Source of the DNA: Uloborus plumipes
Lineage: Eukaryota; Arthropoda; Arachnida; Araneae; Uloboridae
Direction: 5' to 3'
DNA length: 64,000 bases
Assembly: GCA_038373865.1 (NCBI GenBank)
Contig: JAXGGA010003413.1
Coordinates: forward strand, 1 to 64,000
The notes under the pieces were generated by a model. It searched no databases, was not told the origin of the DNA, and worked only from the letters and a program-made list of their open reading frames with translations. Below are positions 11,800 through 24,555 of this stretch, in pieces (the stretch's first letter is position 1; each line of letters opens with the position of its first letter). The position numbers were made by a program, and so were the translations under genes.

Positions 11800-13112
11800 T
11801 AGCTTTTTTTAATGCTCTCGTGGAAGATGTTTTAAAATTATTATTACAGCAATGTCAAAAAGTTTAATACCAATTTCAAACTTATTTATTCAGCCTTATA
11901 ATTTCAAAATTAAGTACGGTAATGTTCGATGGAGCTTATTTAAAAATAGATTTGAATATCAAAAGGACACGTTGAAATTGCTTTCAAATTACAACTCATA
12001 GTTTTATGAATAGGGATTATGTATTTTTCAGGTTTTAGTATTTAACTTTAAACACACATTTCTTTCGAAATCGTTACAGGAAACAGTAATCCCCAAGAAT
12101 TTATTTTCAACATTTTCTTTTTTAAGATGCATAAACGCAGCTTGTTTTTCAAAACATAAATTAAGTTTAGTCATCCTTCATTCTATAGCAAAGTAAACTT
12201 ATTAAATGCATTTCCTCCACAAAGCCGTTCTTTACAAATTTCATTATGTGCTTAAAAATAAATTAACTAAGCACTATTTTTGATAGCAACTTTTATTTTG
12301 CGAAAACTCCTAACAAGAACGAACATTAATTTTTAAATCTTTATGTTACGTAACGCGTAATCCCTTTAAATTTTTACATTTCTTGATTTTCAGTAAGTTG
12401 TTGTCTACGTTTAAATTATAAACCAATGTAAATAATACGTGCAACAGCATGACAATTTTAGAAGCATCTTTTTTTTTATTTGAATACTTTACTTTACTCG
12501 TTTCTACTAAATTTTAATGAGACCTTTTTTTCGATATATAAGGTCACTCATGTATCAAGGAAAAGGTATTTTACTAACTAATTTACTGTCGGTTATGTAA
12601 AATTAATATGAACGAAAAAATATTAGGAATGGGAATCTTATAATAGTTAATTTTTGTTTTTGCATGATAATTTTACCCTAATCGTCTCGCATAAGGTTTA
12701 AATCTTAAACAGCCATAAAACTTCATGCGAACATATTTTTTCGAAAACAATCATTTGAAAATTTTTTCTCAGATTTGCGGAGAGGTTGAAAGAGGTAATC
12801 CCAGTTTGAAATAGACTCATAAATAAGCAGTTTGTGGTTCCAAATTCTAACACACGCTACCGCAAAATATTTTAATAGCTTAAAAATGTTACTTTTAGAA
12901 ACCACGGTTTTTGGGATAGAAGCATAAAGCAGCTAAGTTACCATCCCAATAATTTTTAAACGGCAAAAGCTATAATTATAAAAGTGTAGTCTGGGCGTAG
13001 TAAAGTTGTCATGCCCTGCACAATGGAGTCACTTCCAATGACACCTGGTGGAACCTTTGGGTGTTAGCATTCATGTCTCAGGAATGGTACGACACAATAG
13101 AAAACATTCAAT
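11800..13112. other. Intergenic region, no gene seen
   Basis: AT-rich sequence. A slightly GC-richer patch lies at about 12990-13090, but it has no long reading frame and I do not recognise it. Confidence 0.45.
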
Positions 13113-13114
13113 TA

Positions 13115-13306
13115 CACTGCAAAAAATTAACTGTTGCTCTTACAGTATAATACTGGCAGCGAGGTTCCAGTTTTAAACTAAAATGCACAGTAATAAATAG
13201 TAAAATCTCTAATTTTACAGTTTATTAGTCTTATGTTTACAGCTTTAAACTGGAACCCCTGCTGCCAGTATTATATTGTAAAATCAACAGTTTATTTTTC
13301 GCAGTG
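13115..13306. mobile_element. CACTG-ended palindromic MITE
   Basis: This 192-bp element begins CACTGC and ends GCAGTG, with TA on each side (13113-13114 and 13307-13308). Most of its length is inverted repeat: a block containing ATACTGGCAGCGAGG near the left matches the reverse complement of CCCTGCTGCCAGTAT near the right. The CACTG ends with a 2-bp duplication resemble the MITE at 39788-40173. It is non-coding and probably moved by a CACTA-type or related transposase. Confidence 0.75.
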
Positions 13307-13308
13307 TA

Positions 13309-14605
13309 CCGTAAAATGGGGTGTATAGGAACAGCGGGGTTAATCGGAACAAAACTTCTCGACCGTACAAAGAAATTCTTCATAAATATACTATTGGGTA
13401 TTTTTCGCCATTAATTGTTTTTTAGAAAGGTAAGATCATAGGAAGTAGGAAAAAATTACTTTTGTCCATCTGGCAACGTTACTGGCTCATAAGAAGGGCT
13501 GCACGTGGAGTGCTAGAAAACATTACGTTTTTATAGACTGCAAAACTTCATTTGTAAGTACAAACCATCTTATAATTTAAACCTAAGAGTGGTATGTTTA
13601 AACTATGCATGTATCTGAACAACTGAATACCACATTAGAATTACATTTTTAAAAAAATGTGTCATAAAAATGAAGAATTCTGAAAATTGACGGGGGTATC
13701 GCAAAAAAAATTTGCGGGGTATATCGGAACACTTGGTTCTGTTGTTCCAATTCAAACTTGTTTAAAGGAAACTTTGAAAAATTAAGGTTCTAACCACAAT
13801 TTCTCTAGTCAAGACAAGAACAAGGATTTATTACTGTTTATCTCGTCTCGTGAGCAACTAGATCTTAGACTAAGTGGAAATTGCAGAGTTAAAAACATTT
13901 TTGCTCCAGGAGACTTCTTTTTACCTTAAATACATGGGGAAAAGTCATACAGACTTTATGTAGCATAAGTTCAGCACACAGACAGTGATGAATAAGTGGG
14001 AAAATCTTATAGGACAATCTCCAAAACCCAGAGAGTTTAAGAAACTAAAGAAAAGGCAGCGTTCATCCCAAAATATGTTATGAAAAACTTAAGTGAAGCC
14101 ACAACTGCTAGTTTTAAGGCCAAGTACATATTTGTGGGCGCAATGAGTGACTTCAATTTATGTTACAGCTTTTGTATTTTAATTCAAAAGTATTTCTCAA
14201 AATTAATTTTAATTTTTCATAAGTTCAAAATTATTTTTAATTCTGACAAATTATAAGCGTTTACGGGTATTGAAATTAAACTTTTATTTTACAGTAACTA
14301 TCTGTTCTTATTCTCCCCCATCAATATTACTCATGTTTGTGAGACCTATTACAGGTTAAAATGAAAAAAAATAAAAATTTTAACATGTGTTTCGATTGAC
14401 CCCTATCAGCGGGGTGATTCGGAACACCCATTATTTCCTATTTATTTTAATAATAATTGTTCAAAATGTTTTGTATTTGCTTGGAATATCAAAAGTAAAG
14501 CAAGACCGAAGTTTTTACCCAAAAAATCAAATTGAAAAAAAAATCTTTTAACTGCTTTTTTTGCAATCAAAGCTGAAAAGTGTTCCGATTCACCCCATTT
14601 TACGG
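13309..14605. mobile_element. TA-flanked element with CCGTAAAATGGGG inverted repeats
   Basis: The left end reads CCGTAAAATGGGGTG and the right end is its reverse complement, with TA outside both (13307-13308 and 14606-14607). The TIR phrase (GGGGT followed by ATCGGAACA-like sequence) recurs inside near 13713-13730 and 14410-14429. Internal open frames are broken and I could not recognise a transposase. The left TA is shared with the right TA of the neighbouring CACTG MITE, so the two elements abut exactly. Confidence 0.7.
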
Positions 14606-14607
14606 TA

Positions 14608-17600
14608 CCTAAGGCGGTTCCTGATTAAACGAAGCTTACGAAGCCCTAGTTTTTATTTTTGTTTTGCTTCAAATTGAGCGACACAGGCATCTTGTTCTTA
14701 GGGGTTCCAATATAGGCGGTCTTCTTCTACTGTTAAAACTGTTGCACATTTTTATTTTTAAGTGCAACTATTATAGAAAAAATGAGAACTTTTATGGTTC
14801 TACATCACTTTTATTTAGGTAGTTTAATGAACAAAAACGACAAAATGTTGGGACCAAGGCCGTAGCCAGGATTTTTTTTCGGGGGGGGGGGGGTATGCAA
14901 ACTCTCCGGAAACATTGTAGGAGCTTTCAAACACTATTACATATGCTTCTGCTAGTGTTTGAATTTCTAAGTTGTCTTGCTGGGAGCAATATGGTAGTAG
15001 AATGTCGTAATTCAGGGGTAAAAACTGTTCTTAATACGGAGTTCTGATATTCATTACAAAATAAACCAAAGCACGTGGCGACTATCAGTGTCTATAAAAT
15101 CTTTTTACGCCTATTACTTTGAAACGTGCACCAAAGTAAGAAATAAAACTATATTGGATAAATTTATAATTAATATCTATACATTATTCGCAATTTCAGG
15201 TTTTTTAGCACTATTATTTTTTTCGTAAAACTTTTCAAAAAATCAACTTTCACTTAAAAAGTTTTTACTAAAGTCACTTTCACTGTCTAGATAAATATAT
15301 GATGCTTTAAAAATGAACATTAATAATAAATAAGGACTTCCGCTCTTCTTGAACGATTCTTGTGCCCATTTTCCCGAAGATTAGTGCTTTTGTTTGAAAA
15401 ACGCGGCGGATCAATATGAGAAAACTTAACATCCTATGTTCCTAAAAGCTTATCCCGTCAGATAATGCCCCACTTTTTAAAAATCACAAAATCGGTTGTT
15501 TAAACATTCATGTCTTTTGTACATAAGGAGTTAAGGTAACGAACAAAAACAATCCAAGCTAGCTTTAACTATGAAGAAAAGTTGAATTTTCAGACTTGAA
15601 AAAATATTATAAATGCTCACATAGACATGCTCATACAAGCACACACATGCTAATAAGGGAAAAAAAGTGTGCCTAAACAACTTTTTAAACTATTCACTAT
15701 AACGTAGTTAAATGTGTCACTTCTTAGGAAGGCTTAATTACTCAAAGGTAATTGGTATGCCATTAAATTACTTGTTAATTAGTTTATGCACTTCACAACG
15801 AACATTATATTTTCTCAAAATACGTATGTGGGGAAGTATCTCGAAATTCAAACACAAAAAGTAGAACTCCATAATTTGCTAAATTTGAGTTAATGAAACC
15901 AAATGTGTGTTAGAGAGCATTAAGTACTTTACTATACAGGAGGTGATATGTCTCATAAATGAATTCATTTGATAAAGTAAAAATGCGAAAAAAACTGCCT
16001 TCGTTAATGTGGCAGTTATTATTTAAAAAAAGATCCGACGAGCCACGTAACGGCCTCTTCCTTGAACTTCTGTTCCGTGTAGAAATAGTAATGCGTACTG
16101 AAATGCGAACATAAAAAGTTTAAAATGATGTTTTAAGTTGCTTTTAAATCGCAATTTTTAGATTTGCTCAACCTTTAAAATTATAAAATGTGTCAACTTT
16201 ATAACGTGGATTACTATTTTTAGTATTTTGCCTGAGATTTGGCAGTTGTCTTGATTTAAATGGCGACCAGTGGCTGCCCTTACGGAAGTGTATATCTAGT
16301 TATACTACATTTATGTATATAGCAGTATAATAGAGGGCTTCAGACATTTCGAGCATCTTCTGTTAAATGTCACTCACATCTTTATTCAAATTAGGGAGGT
16401 TTGACACAATTTTTACAAATGCATTTTTCTATTTTTAAACGGTTCTATTATTAACTGAAAGAAAATTTCAAAATTGACATATTTTTTACGACGCTTGGGA
16501 ACTTTTTTACATTTTAATTTTTATTGCTATTTTTTCAAGAGTGCACAAGCCGAGTTAAACCTCCTCAGTTGAGAGAGGTTTTACCCTTACAAATTTAATA
16601 GTATTACAAGGTACTGGCGATGTACAAGGACATATCGTAAGGAAATAGCGTAAATTGCAAAATAAACTTAATTTGAATCAGTAGAGATGATGACTACTAG
16701 AACTGAAACAGTCAAATTCAATTTCCAATGCAATTCCTTCAGTGCCTCTACTGATAATTAAAAAAGAGACCTTAAATACTTTTGTTTTTAAGTGGCATCT
16801 ATGAAAACATTTAATACATTTCAAGTGGTCCCTTTTTCCGTAAGCAGACATACTTTTTTTTTCAATTCTAAAATTATTTAAGTTCTTTAAATAACACTAT
16901 GAAGCGTCAACTGAAAAACCAACACTCTAAGCAAATTGGTTTTCATTAGTTTTCGCTGTTCCGTTTCCGTTTTATTTTACATTTACTATTAGCAGTTTTC
17001 GGATACCACGATCTTGATAACAATTCACTCATGCAATTAATCTAATATGATTATAAGAGTAAGGGCAATGCAAGTACATGCTTCGCACTGACGTAACAAA
17101 ATTTGTTTTCGAAACAAAATTTGTTTCGATTTGTTGACGAAATTTGTTTTCGAGCACTAAATTTATTCAAGCGGTACATATAAATCTAATAATATTGAAA
17201 GCTAGATAAGTTAGCTTCCAAATGATTACAGCCACATTCAAAAGGCTATGCAAAATCTGAGTCATTTTCAAAGAGTATTTCTTTGATTAACAGCAAGGAA
17301 AGGAGTCATTTAAAATGAAACGAATTCAATCTCTAGTTTCGCCAAAGGATTACATAAATAATTCATACTGAACCACGTTCCTAATAAACGAAATCTTTTT
17401 TTTTCTTGTGCTCTTATCACTTTCATGAATTTTTCTTCCGAAATGCAATTTTCCTTAGATTGAGAAATCTTTGCTTACACAAGGAGAAAAACTCCGTGAA
17501 CATATTTTAATATGCTGCAGCCTTTCTAAAAATGATCATTTTCAAGAAAAATGTTAAAAAGTGTATTTCCTTTATTGAAAATTTTCATAACTATATGTGG

Positions 17601-18373
17601 TTCTAGAAATAACGAAAAACTGCATTTTAGATTTAAGCACTTTTTCAAGTAAACGGCCTGGTCTTGTTTGTAATCAATGAGAACTCAACATGTAAGCAGT
17701 AAGTTTATATCCGTATTGGGAATGCATCTATTAACGAACTATTTAATTCATTGCTGAGTATGATTTCACTAGTCAACAAAATATACTTTTCTTCCCTGCA
17801 CAAAATGAAAGTAGGTGTCCATAACTAATTTTTTAGAGTAGTATTTTAAATAATATTGTTGCAGGTGTAGCACGTACTTTTCTCGACACTATCTTACCAG
17901 TATTGAAAAGAACTGAAATAGCATTTTGAACATACTTTTTTATTATTAACCTCATTAATTTACAGCGAAATGCTGTAATAGAGATGCTATTGTAATAGAG
18001 ATGATCTACATATTCTAAACAAAATAAAAGATCAAGCCACTAAACATAGATAAAATCGCTGAAATGATCTCATATTCTTTTAACTAGCAGTAGTCATCCG
18101 TCATTACTGGTTAACTGTGACTTTATTATCGACGTCCTAATCTCCTGATGGAATCTTTCCCCATTTCCGTCGCTAACCATGTCTAGATTTTACAAAAGAA
18201 ATCCAAATGTAAATGTCAGAAAGAATTTCGATTAATATTCGACACCTCATGGCTGACTTGGTAGGACTTAAAAAGCACTTTTGTCTTTCTTTTTAAATTG
18301 TTAACCTAATTTTTTCCTAAATACTTTTTACCAATTTCACAAAAGACTATTCACAACCTCCCTACCCGTGCAA
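14608..18373. other. Intergenic region with minor repeats, no gene seen
   Basis: No supported gene. At 14865-14893 a GGCCGTAGCCAGG phrase is followed by a T run and a run of 14 G, a common arthropod repeat end. A small possible inverted pair (GGAGGTTTGAC near 16397, GTTAAACCTCC near 16555) could bound a MITE of about 170 bp. Short AAATTTGTTTTCG and AATAGAGATG repeats lie near 17100-17155 and 17977-18002. Confidence 0.4.
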
Positions 18374-19360
18374 TAGGGTGGAGCGAAAAAAAATGAATTT
18401 TTGATCTTCGTAAACGGGTACCTTTCATTTACTGTGAATGAGGCTAAGTAACAATTCTGTAAAATATTTCACTTTTGCGACGTCATCTTTAGTCTGCGCA
18501 TTTGTCCTAAAGTTTTGAAAGGTTTGATTTTTTTTTAGATTTTTCAATTAAAAAAAATATTGCAATTGATAAAAGTAGTGACGGGTGGTTATTAAATGGA
18601 AGAAAAAGGGTTGAAATATGCAAGAAATTTTTTAAAACCATTTTAGATTACAATTTCAATCTGCGCATTAGGCCCAAAGATCATCAAATTTTCCGAAATT
18701 TCCGATATTTTCAATATTGAGCAAACAATTTATAATTTAAAATTTCCTCTCAATATTTACTTCATGTGTCTTTAAAACATTTTCTTAATCACTTTGTTGT
18801 TTCTTTGAGCTGCTCATTCTTTGCTTGCTCATTGAAATTACCCAGGACTCACCACGAGAACGTGGCCGCACTTTGGAAGCCATTCGCGCTCCCCTTGATG
18901 AGTGCACCAATGAGTGCATACATTTACCTTTCTTAGACAATTTAGGAACACAAAAGTGTTTGTTTGCGTAGGAAATTGTTTGCATCGGTTTTGATGAATG
19001 CACTCTACAGGAAAATACAAAAGTGGAATATGGAAACTGGAAGAAAAACTTGGTAGACCTCTGTAATGGGATATTTGCCAATTACATTTGAATTAATTTA
19101 ATTGCAGCATTTTTTTGCAAAAGCTAGATGGACCTATTAGTGGACCAAAGTGATTTTTTGGGCCTGTTGGACGAAGCTAATCAACATGTTATATTTTCAA
19201 ATCAGTTTAATATGAACCTATAGAGTTTGCCATTGATCAGATTGATGGTGACAATAAAAAGGGGTAGTAGGGGAAGTAGGGTGAGTTCTGGTAAGTGCGT
19301 ACCCGTTGTTTCAAAGTTCATGTTCTCGAGGATGCTGTTCTGTTGAAAATTCGTGTGCAC

Positions 19361-21987
19361 TAGGGTTGGGTCGAAAAAAGCTTTTTTTCCCTGATCAATT
19401 TCTAATAGCACGGAAAACTTGCCGATGGGCATCCTAATAACGGGAAAAATAATAAAAATAATAATTAATTACTTTTGTAATCGCGCAAGAGCTCTAAAGT
19501 TTAGAAAAAAAGAGAAAATTCTGTAATTTTTAACGATTAATATTTAAAAAAAAAAATATTTTTTTCAATTTCTAATAGTGCGGAAAACTTGCTCATGGGC
19601 ATTATAATAACGGGAAAAATAATGAAAAAAATATTTAATTACTTTTGTATAAGTGCAAGAGCTCTAAAGTTTAGAAAAAAAGAGAAAAATCTGTAATTTT
19701 TAGAGATGATTTTCTTTTCAAAAATATTTTTTTCTTTTTTCTAATAGTGCGGAAAACTTGTGCATGGGCTGCCTAATAACAGCAAAAATAATTTAAAAAA
19801 TAATTAATTATTTTTGAAACCACGCAAAAAGTCTTAAACTTCGAAAAAAAAGAGAAAAATATGTAATTTTTAAAAATATATAATCATTTTTAAAAATATT
19901 TTTTTTTTATATTTAATAGTATAAAAACTACTCTAGTAGTTATAAAAATTGGTTTAAAAAAAGGGGGGTACATTGCCGTTCGTTTGAATTTGCGCAAAAA
20001 CCCTAAAAATACATATTTTTTTTTGGAAAAAATCACATATTGCAGCTTATTGCACATTTCAGCATATTTTTTAGATTCTAAAATAATACTAAATCAAGTC
20101 CTACCCACACCCTACCCAATCAACCAACCAATTTGGGTGTGCTTACTTACACCCTTTGAATTCTGACTTCGAATCAAATTTTTGCATTAAAGATCGTGAT
20201 TTTAAGGTTGTCTTAATGAAACCCTCTCGGTTTTCATACCCGCAAACTTTAGCAGCAGCCTCTGTTACTAGTTTTACACTACTCTCCTCTGACTGAGTGT
20301 GGCAGGGAAATTTCAAGTAATCAAATTCTGGAAGGTTTTTTTTTTCCTCAATAGGGTTGAAATATTATCTGTAGACATATTTGACAGAAGGGGTGGAGGT
20401 GTCAGCTTACATATTGTCCAATCAATTAGTCAAGATAGTCGGTGGCTTCAAAGTTAATTGAAGAAAGCTTGAAAGCTCTAATGTGGCCCACTACTGGCGG
20501 TTCATTTCTGGCTTTCTGTATCTTCCTGTATAGCCTAACTCTCTAACGCGCTGTCTGTCATCCATTATCATCGCCAGCAGGAGATTCTCTGGATGGCAGA
20601 AGAAAGAGTTTTTCTGAATGACTGGGTCGATTAATTTTTTTTATGTGGTCCGGAAAATGTCTGCTTGTTTGAATGATCTTTAATACGTGCTTCGGACCAT
20701 CTTTCACAGTGTTGTGTACTTTAATATTGAGCCAAACAGGAGCGTAGGTCTTTAAGACCCTTGCAAATTTTCAATGTAATTTGCAAGGGTCTTCATTTCG
20801 CTTGTCGGACTTATTTGGGAAACAAAAAGTCTTAACAGACTGTTTGCACAAGTTAACCATCTGGAATGGCAGAGGGGCCCAGGATTTTTAACTGCTGATT
20901 CTGGATCACAGCTTCCTGTGTTGACTGCTTGAACAATGTCTAAAATATATTTCTAATCTTTACTGAGGTCAGTTTTATTTATTGTGACGGTAACTTCAGA
21001 TTGATTAGGCACAAAATCATCAACAGGATTTTTTTCACAGTAAGTCAGTTGCTTGCCAATTGGACCACTGAATGATGCTGGCCACAGCTGCTCAAACAAA
21101 TGTTTATAAGGAAGCTCATTAAAGTGTAACAAACAAATAAACCTCTGCAGTGGTCGCTGACACTGAACTTCAATGTTTCGTACAACACTATTTTTTTTTA
21201 ACCAGTGTTTGTAGCTGTCCCCTTAAAATCCGATAACTTCTACTGCACTCATGTCATGTGTCGAAAATGTTTGTGGCAATATCATTGCCGGTTCCTGTGT
21301 TAGGTGTAACATGACCATAAAAAATAAGACATAAAAAATAAGTATTTTTAGGTTTTTTGCACAAATTCAAACGAACGGCAATGTACCCCAATTTTTTTAA
21401 CCAATTTCTATAACTACAAGACTAGTTTTTATACTATTAAATGTTAAAAAAATAATTTTAAAAATAATTATATATTTTTAAAAATTACAGATTTTTCTCT
21501 TTTTTTTTCGAAATTTTGAACTTTTTGCGTGGTTTCAAAAATAGTTAATTATTTTTAAATTATTTTTGCTAGAATTAGGAAGCCCATGCACAAGTTTTCC
21601 GCATTATTAGAAATAAAACAAAAATATTTTTTGAAAAAAAAATTCATCTCTAAAAATTACAGATTTTTCTCTTTTTTCTAAACTTTAGAGCTCTTGCGCT
21701 TAAACAAAAGTAATTAAATATTATTTTCATTATTTTTCCCGTTATTATAATGCTCATGCGCAAGTTTTCCGCACTATTAGAAATTAAAAAAAATATTTTT
21801 TGAAAAAAAATATTAATCGTTAAAAATAACAGAATTTTCTCTTTTTTCTAAACTTTAGAGCTTTTGCGCGATTACAAAAGTAATTAATTATTTTTTTTAT
21901 TATTTTTCCCATTATTAGGATGCCCATGGGCAAGTTTTCCGTGCTATTAGAAATTGATCCAGGAAAAAAAAGCTTTTTTCGAGCCTA
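19361..21987. mobile_element. Transposon with 8-bp target duplication, copy 1 (hAT-like)
   Basis: The ends are TAGGGTTGGGTCGAAAA at 19361 and TTTTTCGAGCCTA at 21987. They are flanked by a perfect 8-bp duplication, GTGTGCAC (19353-19360 and 21988-21995), so the borders are exact. Each arm is built of roughly 175-bp tandem units containing GTGCGGAAAACTTG and GAGCTCTAAAGTTTAG phrases (about 19390, 19565 and 19740 on the left; inverted on the right). The interior carries a decayed transposase-like gene on the minus strand. Copy 2 at 37868-41941 is longer and better preserved. An 8-bp duplication and a TAGGG start fit hAT; P-type elements also duplicate 8 bp. Confidence 0.85.
20160..21300 (-). pseudogene. 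Decayed transposase-like gene in copy 1
   Basis: Minus-strand sequence matches, block by block, the coding region of copy 2 at 39366-41276. Shared pieces include the C-terminal CHTQS-type block near 20310, the segment near 20720 and the GPIGKQL block near 21060. Frameshifts and stops break every block, and the FDGRKD region is missing. It is recognisable only because copy 2 is better kept. Confidence 0.65.
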
Positions 21988-23127
21988 GTGTGCACTCACA
22001 ATTTTTTTTTACTTTTCTTTCCAGATTCTTTACTAAGATTTTCAAGCATATAATTTGTTAAATAAACCATAAGCATAGGTTTTGTGACCTGGTTTATGAC
22101 ACCTGTTCTAAGGTACGCACTTTCCTTACCTAGCGGGGTAAGTGCGTCCACCTTAAATTATGTGAATATGAGCAGGAAAAAACTTCTGGCACATATTAAA
22201 TATGTTAGGTAGTTGCCTTGGGATAATTCGTAATACTAGAGATCAGCACTTGATTGCATGGATGAAACGCAATCAGTGATATCCCAAGTGTCTTACGAAC
22301 AACTGTGATTTGAAGATTGAGGGAGTTGTGTCTGTGATTCTTCCTTTGTCCTTTTAATAAGAACAAGCGAGCAAATATAAATTGTTTTTATTTAGTAATA
22401 ATCACTTTTAGTTTACATAGTTTATTTTAGTTTAATTCATTAATCAAACTGTGTTTAAGCCAGGGTTCGCACTTACCCCTTCTTCAATGTAAGATGAGAC
22501 ACGTGCGTCCAATAGCGTTGTTGTAAGTGCGTACCCCTGTGATTTTCTTTAACTTTATTTGTATGGTAGATCGTTAGGTGAATTGAGTGAACAATTCGTT
22601 TTTTCCTTTCTTTTTTTTTTTTTTTTTTAATAAATACGGTTTTAAAATATTTTTCTTATTAGAATCAGCAGCAGTAAGAGAAAACACAAAATAAAGAGCA
22701 AAAAAAAAAAAAAAAAAGAAATGAAAATAATTGCTCATGATATGATACTTGTACTTTTTTTTCTTGTACATTGAAATAGTTTTTCACAAGGTGTTCTTAA
22801 TTTTCTTAAATATAATTTATTCATTACTCCACCTTCGTTTTTTGAATCAGTTGGTTCCTTATTTAGTGTTTCACTTAATTTCACTGCTTCATTTGTCATT
22901 CTGGTTTAAATTAAGTATAGCTCATGATCGCTATTTTCAACGAAAAGTTTACTAATTGATATCTAAAAGCCAATACATTTCAGAGGTAATGAATAAAATT
23001 GAAATCTTATGCCGCATTCAATGTAAATATAAATACTTAATGTAAATCACGTCGGATTTATAATTGGCTTATTAAAGAGTTATAAGCAAAATTAAAGGTG
23101 AATTACTAGAGTCGGATTTTCCAGGTA

Positions 23128-23250
23128 ATGGTACACACATGCCTCATCATAATGGTACGCACTTGCTCCGCATAATAGTACGCATATGCCTCAGGATAGT
23201 GGTACGCACTTGCCCCATCATGATGGTACGCACTTACCCCCACCTTACTT
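23128..23250. repeat. 24-bp minisatellite of GGTACGCACTTGCC units
   Basis: About five imperfect units of roughly 24 bp, each with a GGTACGCACTTGCC-like core and a CATCAT or CAGGAT tail, lie in tandem inside unit D. The core is the same phrase as D's terminal inverted repeat, so the array probably arose by amplification of an internal transposase-binding-like site. Confidence 0.7.
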
Positions 23251-23740
23251 TAAAGAAAGGGAAAGTGCGTACCGTCATATAAACAAATTTTAGTTAGAGT
23301 ATTTGATCAAAATACCCATGTATGTTATTAGTAGGTATTACACAAAAGAAACAACTTGTATTTCTTGACTTCAATTGCTTGGTATGATTACAAGAAAAAA
23401 TGAAACAAAACCTTATCAATCTTTACTTTAGAGTTTTTTTGAAGACATTTAAGTTGTCTCTGATTGTGTTTCGTCTATTGAATCCAGGCCTGAATTCTAC
23501 CTATTACAATTATCATTAGACAGTTATCTAACATAGTCGATGCGTTGCAGAAGCCATTTCAGGACAGTGTTCATATAATTCCCAGTGGACGCACTTACCA
23601 GAACTCACCCTACTGAGCAACAGTAGCTTCATGAGATAAGCAAGGTCTGGGGGGACTGGGACTCAAGTAGCACACTTGTACAAGGTTGTAAAATGGTTAT
23701 TAACGTTGTAACAACGGCTTAATAAAATATTTTTGGAAAA

Positions 23741-24555
23741 CAAAAATAGAACCGACTTCAGTTGGAAATTGCTCTAAAAAGTAAAAAATAATTTTTTTCT
23801 TTGAACACCATCGAAACTACTTTTAAACATAAGTTTTGAAGTCGGCGCAAAAACGATAGGTAAAATGATATTTAACCATATTTTTCCAACATTTTTTCAA
23901 AGAAACCATTGAAAATTAAAAGCAGAATATTTGTACCATTACACGAATCAATGAAATGAATCCATTAAAATTTATATTTATAGTTGAATTGTAGTTGCGT
24001 ATGATTCTATACATTGTTTTTGCGCCGACTTCAAAACTTATGTGTAAAAGTAGTTTCGATGGTGTTCAAAGAAAAAAAAATTATTTTTTACTTTTTAGAG
24101 CAATTTCCAACTGAAGTCGGTTCTATTTTTTTTTCCAAAAATATTTTCTTTCATTCTTTTTAGTGTAAATGCACTTAAAATAATCAAAATATAGTTAAAA
24201 AACCATGCAGCTGTTCAAAAAACTTGCAGACCTGGACTCGATCTCGTTCCATCAGGAACTTCAAACCGACGCTTTTAACCACTTGACCATCGGGTCGCTC
24301 ATTGAAGTAAGGATTTACGATAGCACATATTGTTTTTAAATAATATGAAATTTTAGTTTTTCGATCATAACTTTTTTTCTAGTGAACAAATATCGTCATA
24401 TGAATACATGGTACCTAAGTTTACCATCTCCTATCGATTAAACAAAAATCGTCCAAATCGGTTCAGTAGATCCGATATTATATGCGAACAAACAGGCAAA
24501 AAAAAACATACGCTTTGAATTGAGAACCTCCTCCTTTTTTGAAGTCGGTTAAAAA
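23741..24555. repeat. Composite repeat: palindrome plus tRNA-like block, copy 1
   Basis: Inverted arms of about 130 bp (23748-23860 and 24010-24131) begin and end with GAACCGACTTCAG and CTGAAGTCGGTTC. They are followed by a 350-bp block ending GAAGTCGGTTAAAA. On the minus strand, about 24226-24300 has an A-box-like GATGGTCAAGTGGTTA and a B-box-like GATCGAGTCC, suggesting a tRNA-derived SINE-type component. The block recurs in direct orientation at 25284-25636. Confidence 0.6.

Larger units (their letters stand above)
19279..23610. mobile_element. Unit D: TA-flanked element with GTGCGTAC-type motifs
   Basis: The left end GGGTGAGTTCTGGTAAGTGC and the right end GCACTTACCAGAACTCACCC are perfect inverted repeats over 20 bp, with TA outside each. 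The core phrase GTACGCACTTACC or its complement recurs inside near 22110, 22135, 22465, 22528 and 23265, and in a minisatellite at 23128-23250. The second element at 19361-21987 is inserted near the left end and accounts for most of the interior. No coding region specific to D is apparent. Confidence 0.75.

Noticed and set aside
18785..19081. 98-codon minus-strand frame in the left arm of unit A, with a faint zinc-finger look (HFCVP)
   Set aside because: Cysteine and histidine spacing does not fit a THAP or other zinc-binding domain, and the inverse arm copies are not open.
22574..22771. 65-codon minus-strand frame with poly-K and poly-F tracts
   Set aside because: It is a translation of adjacent A and T runs.
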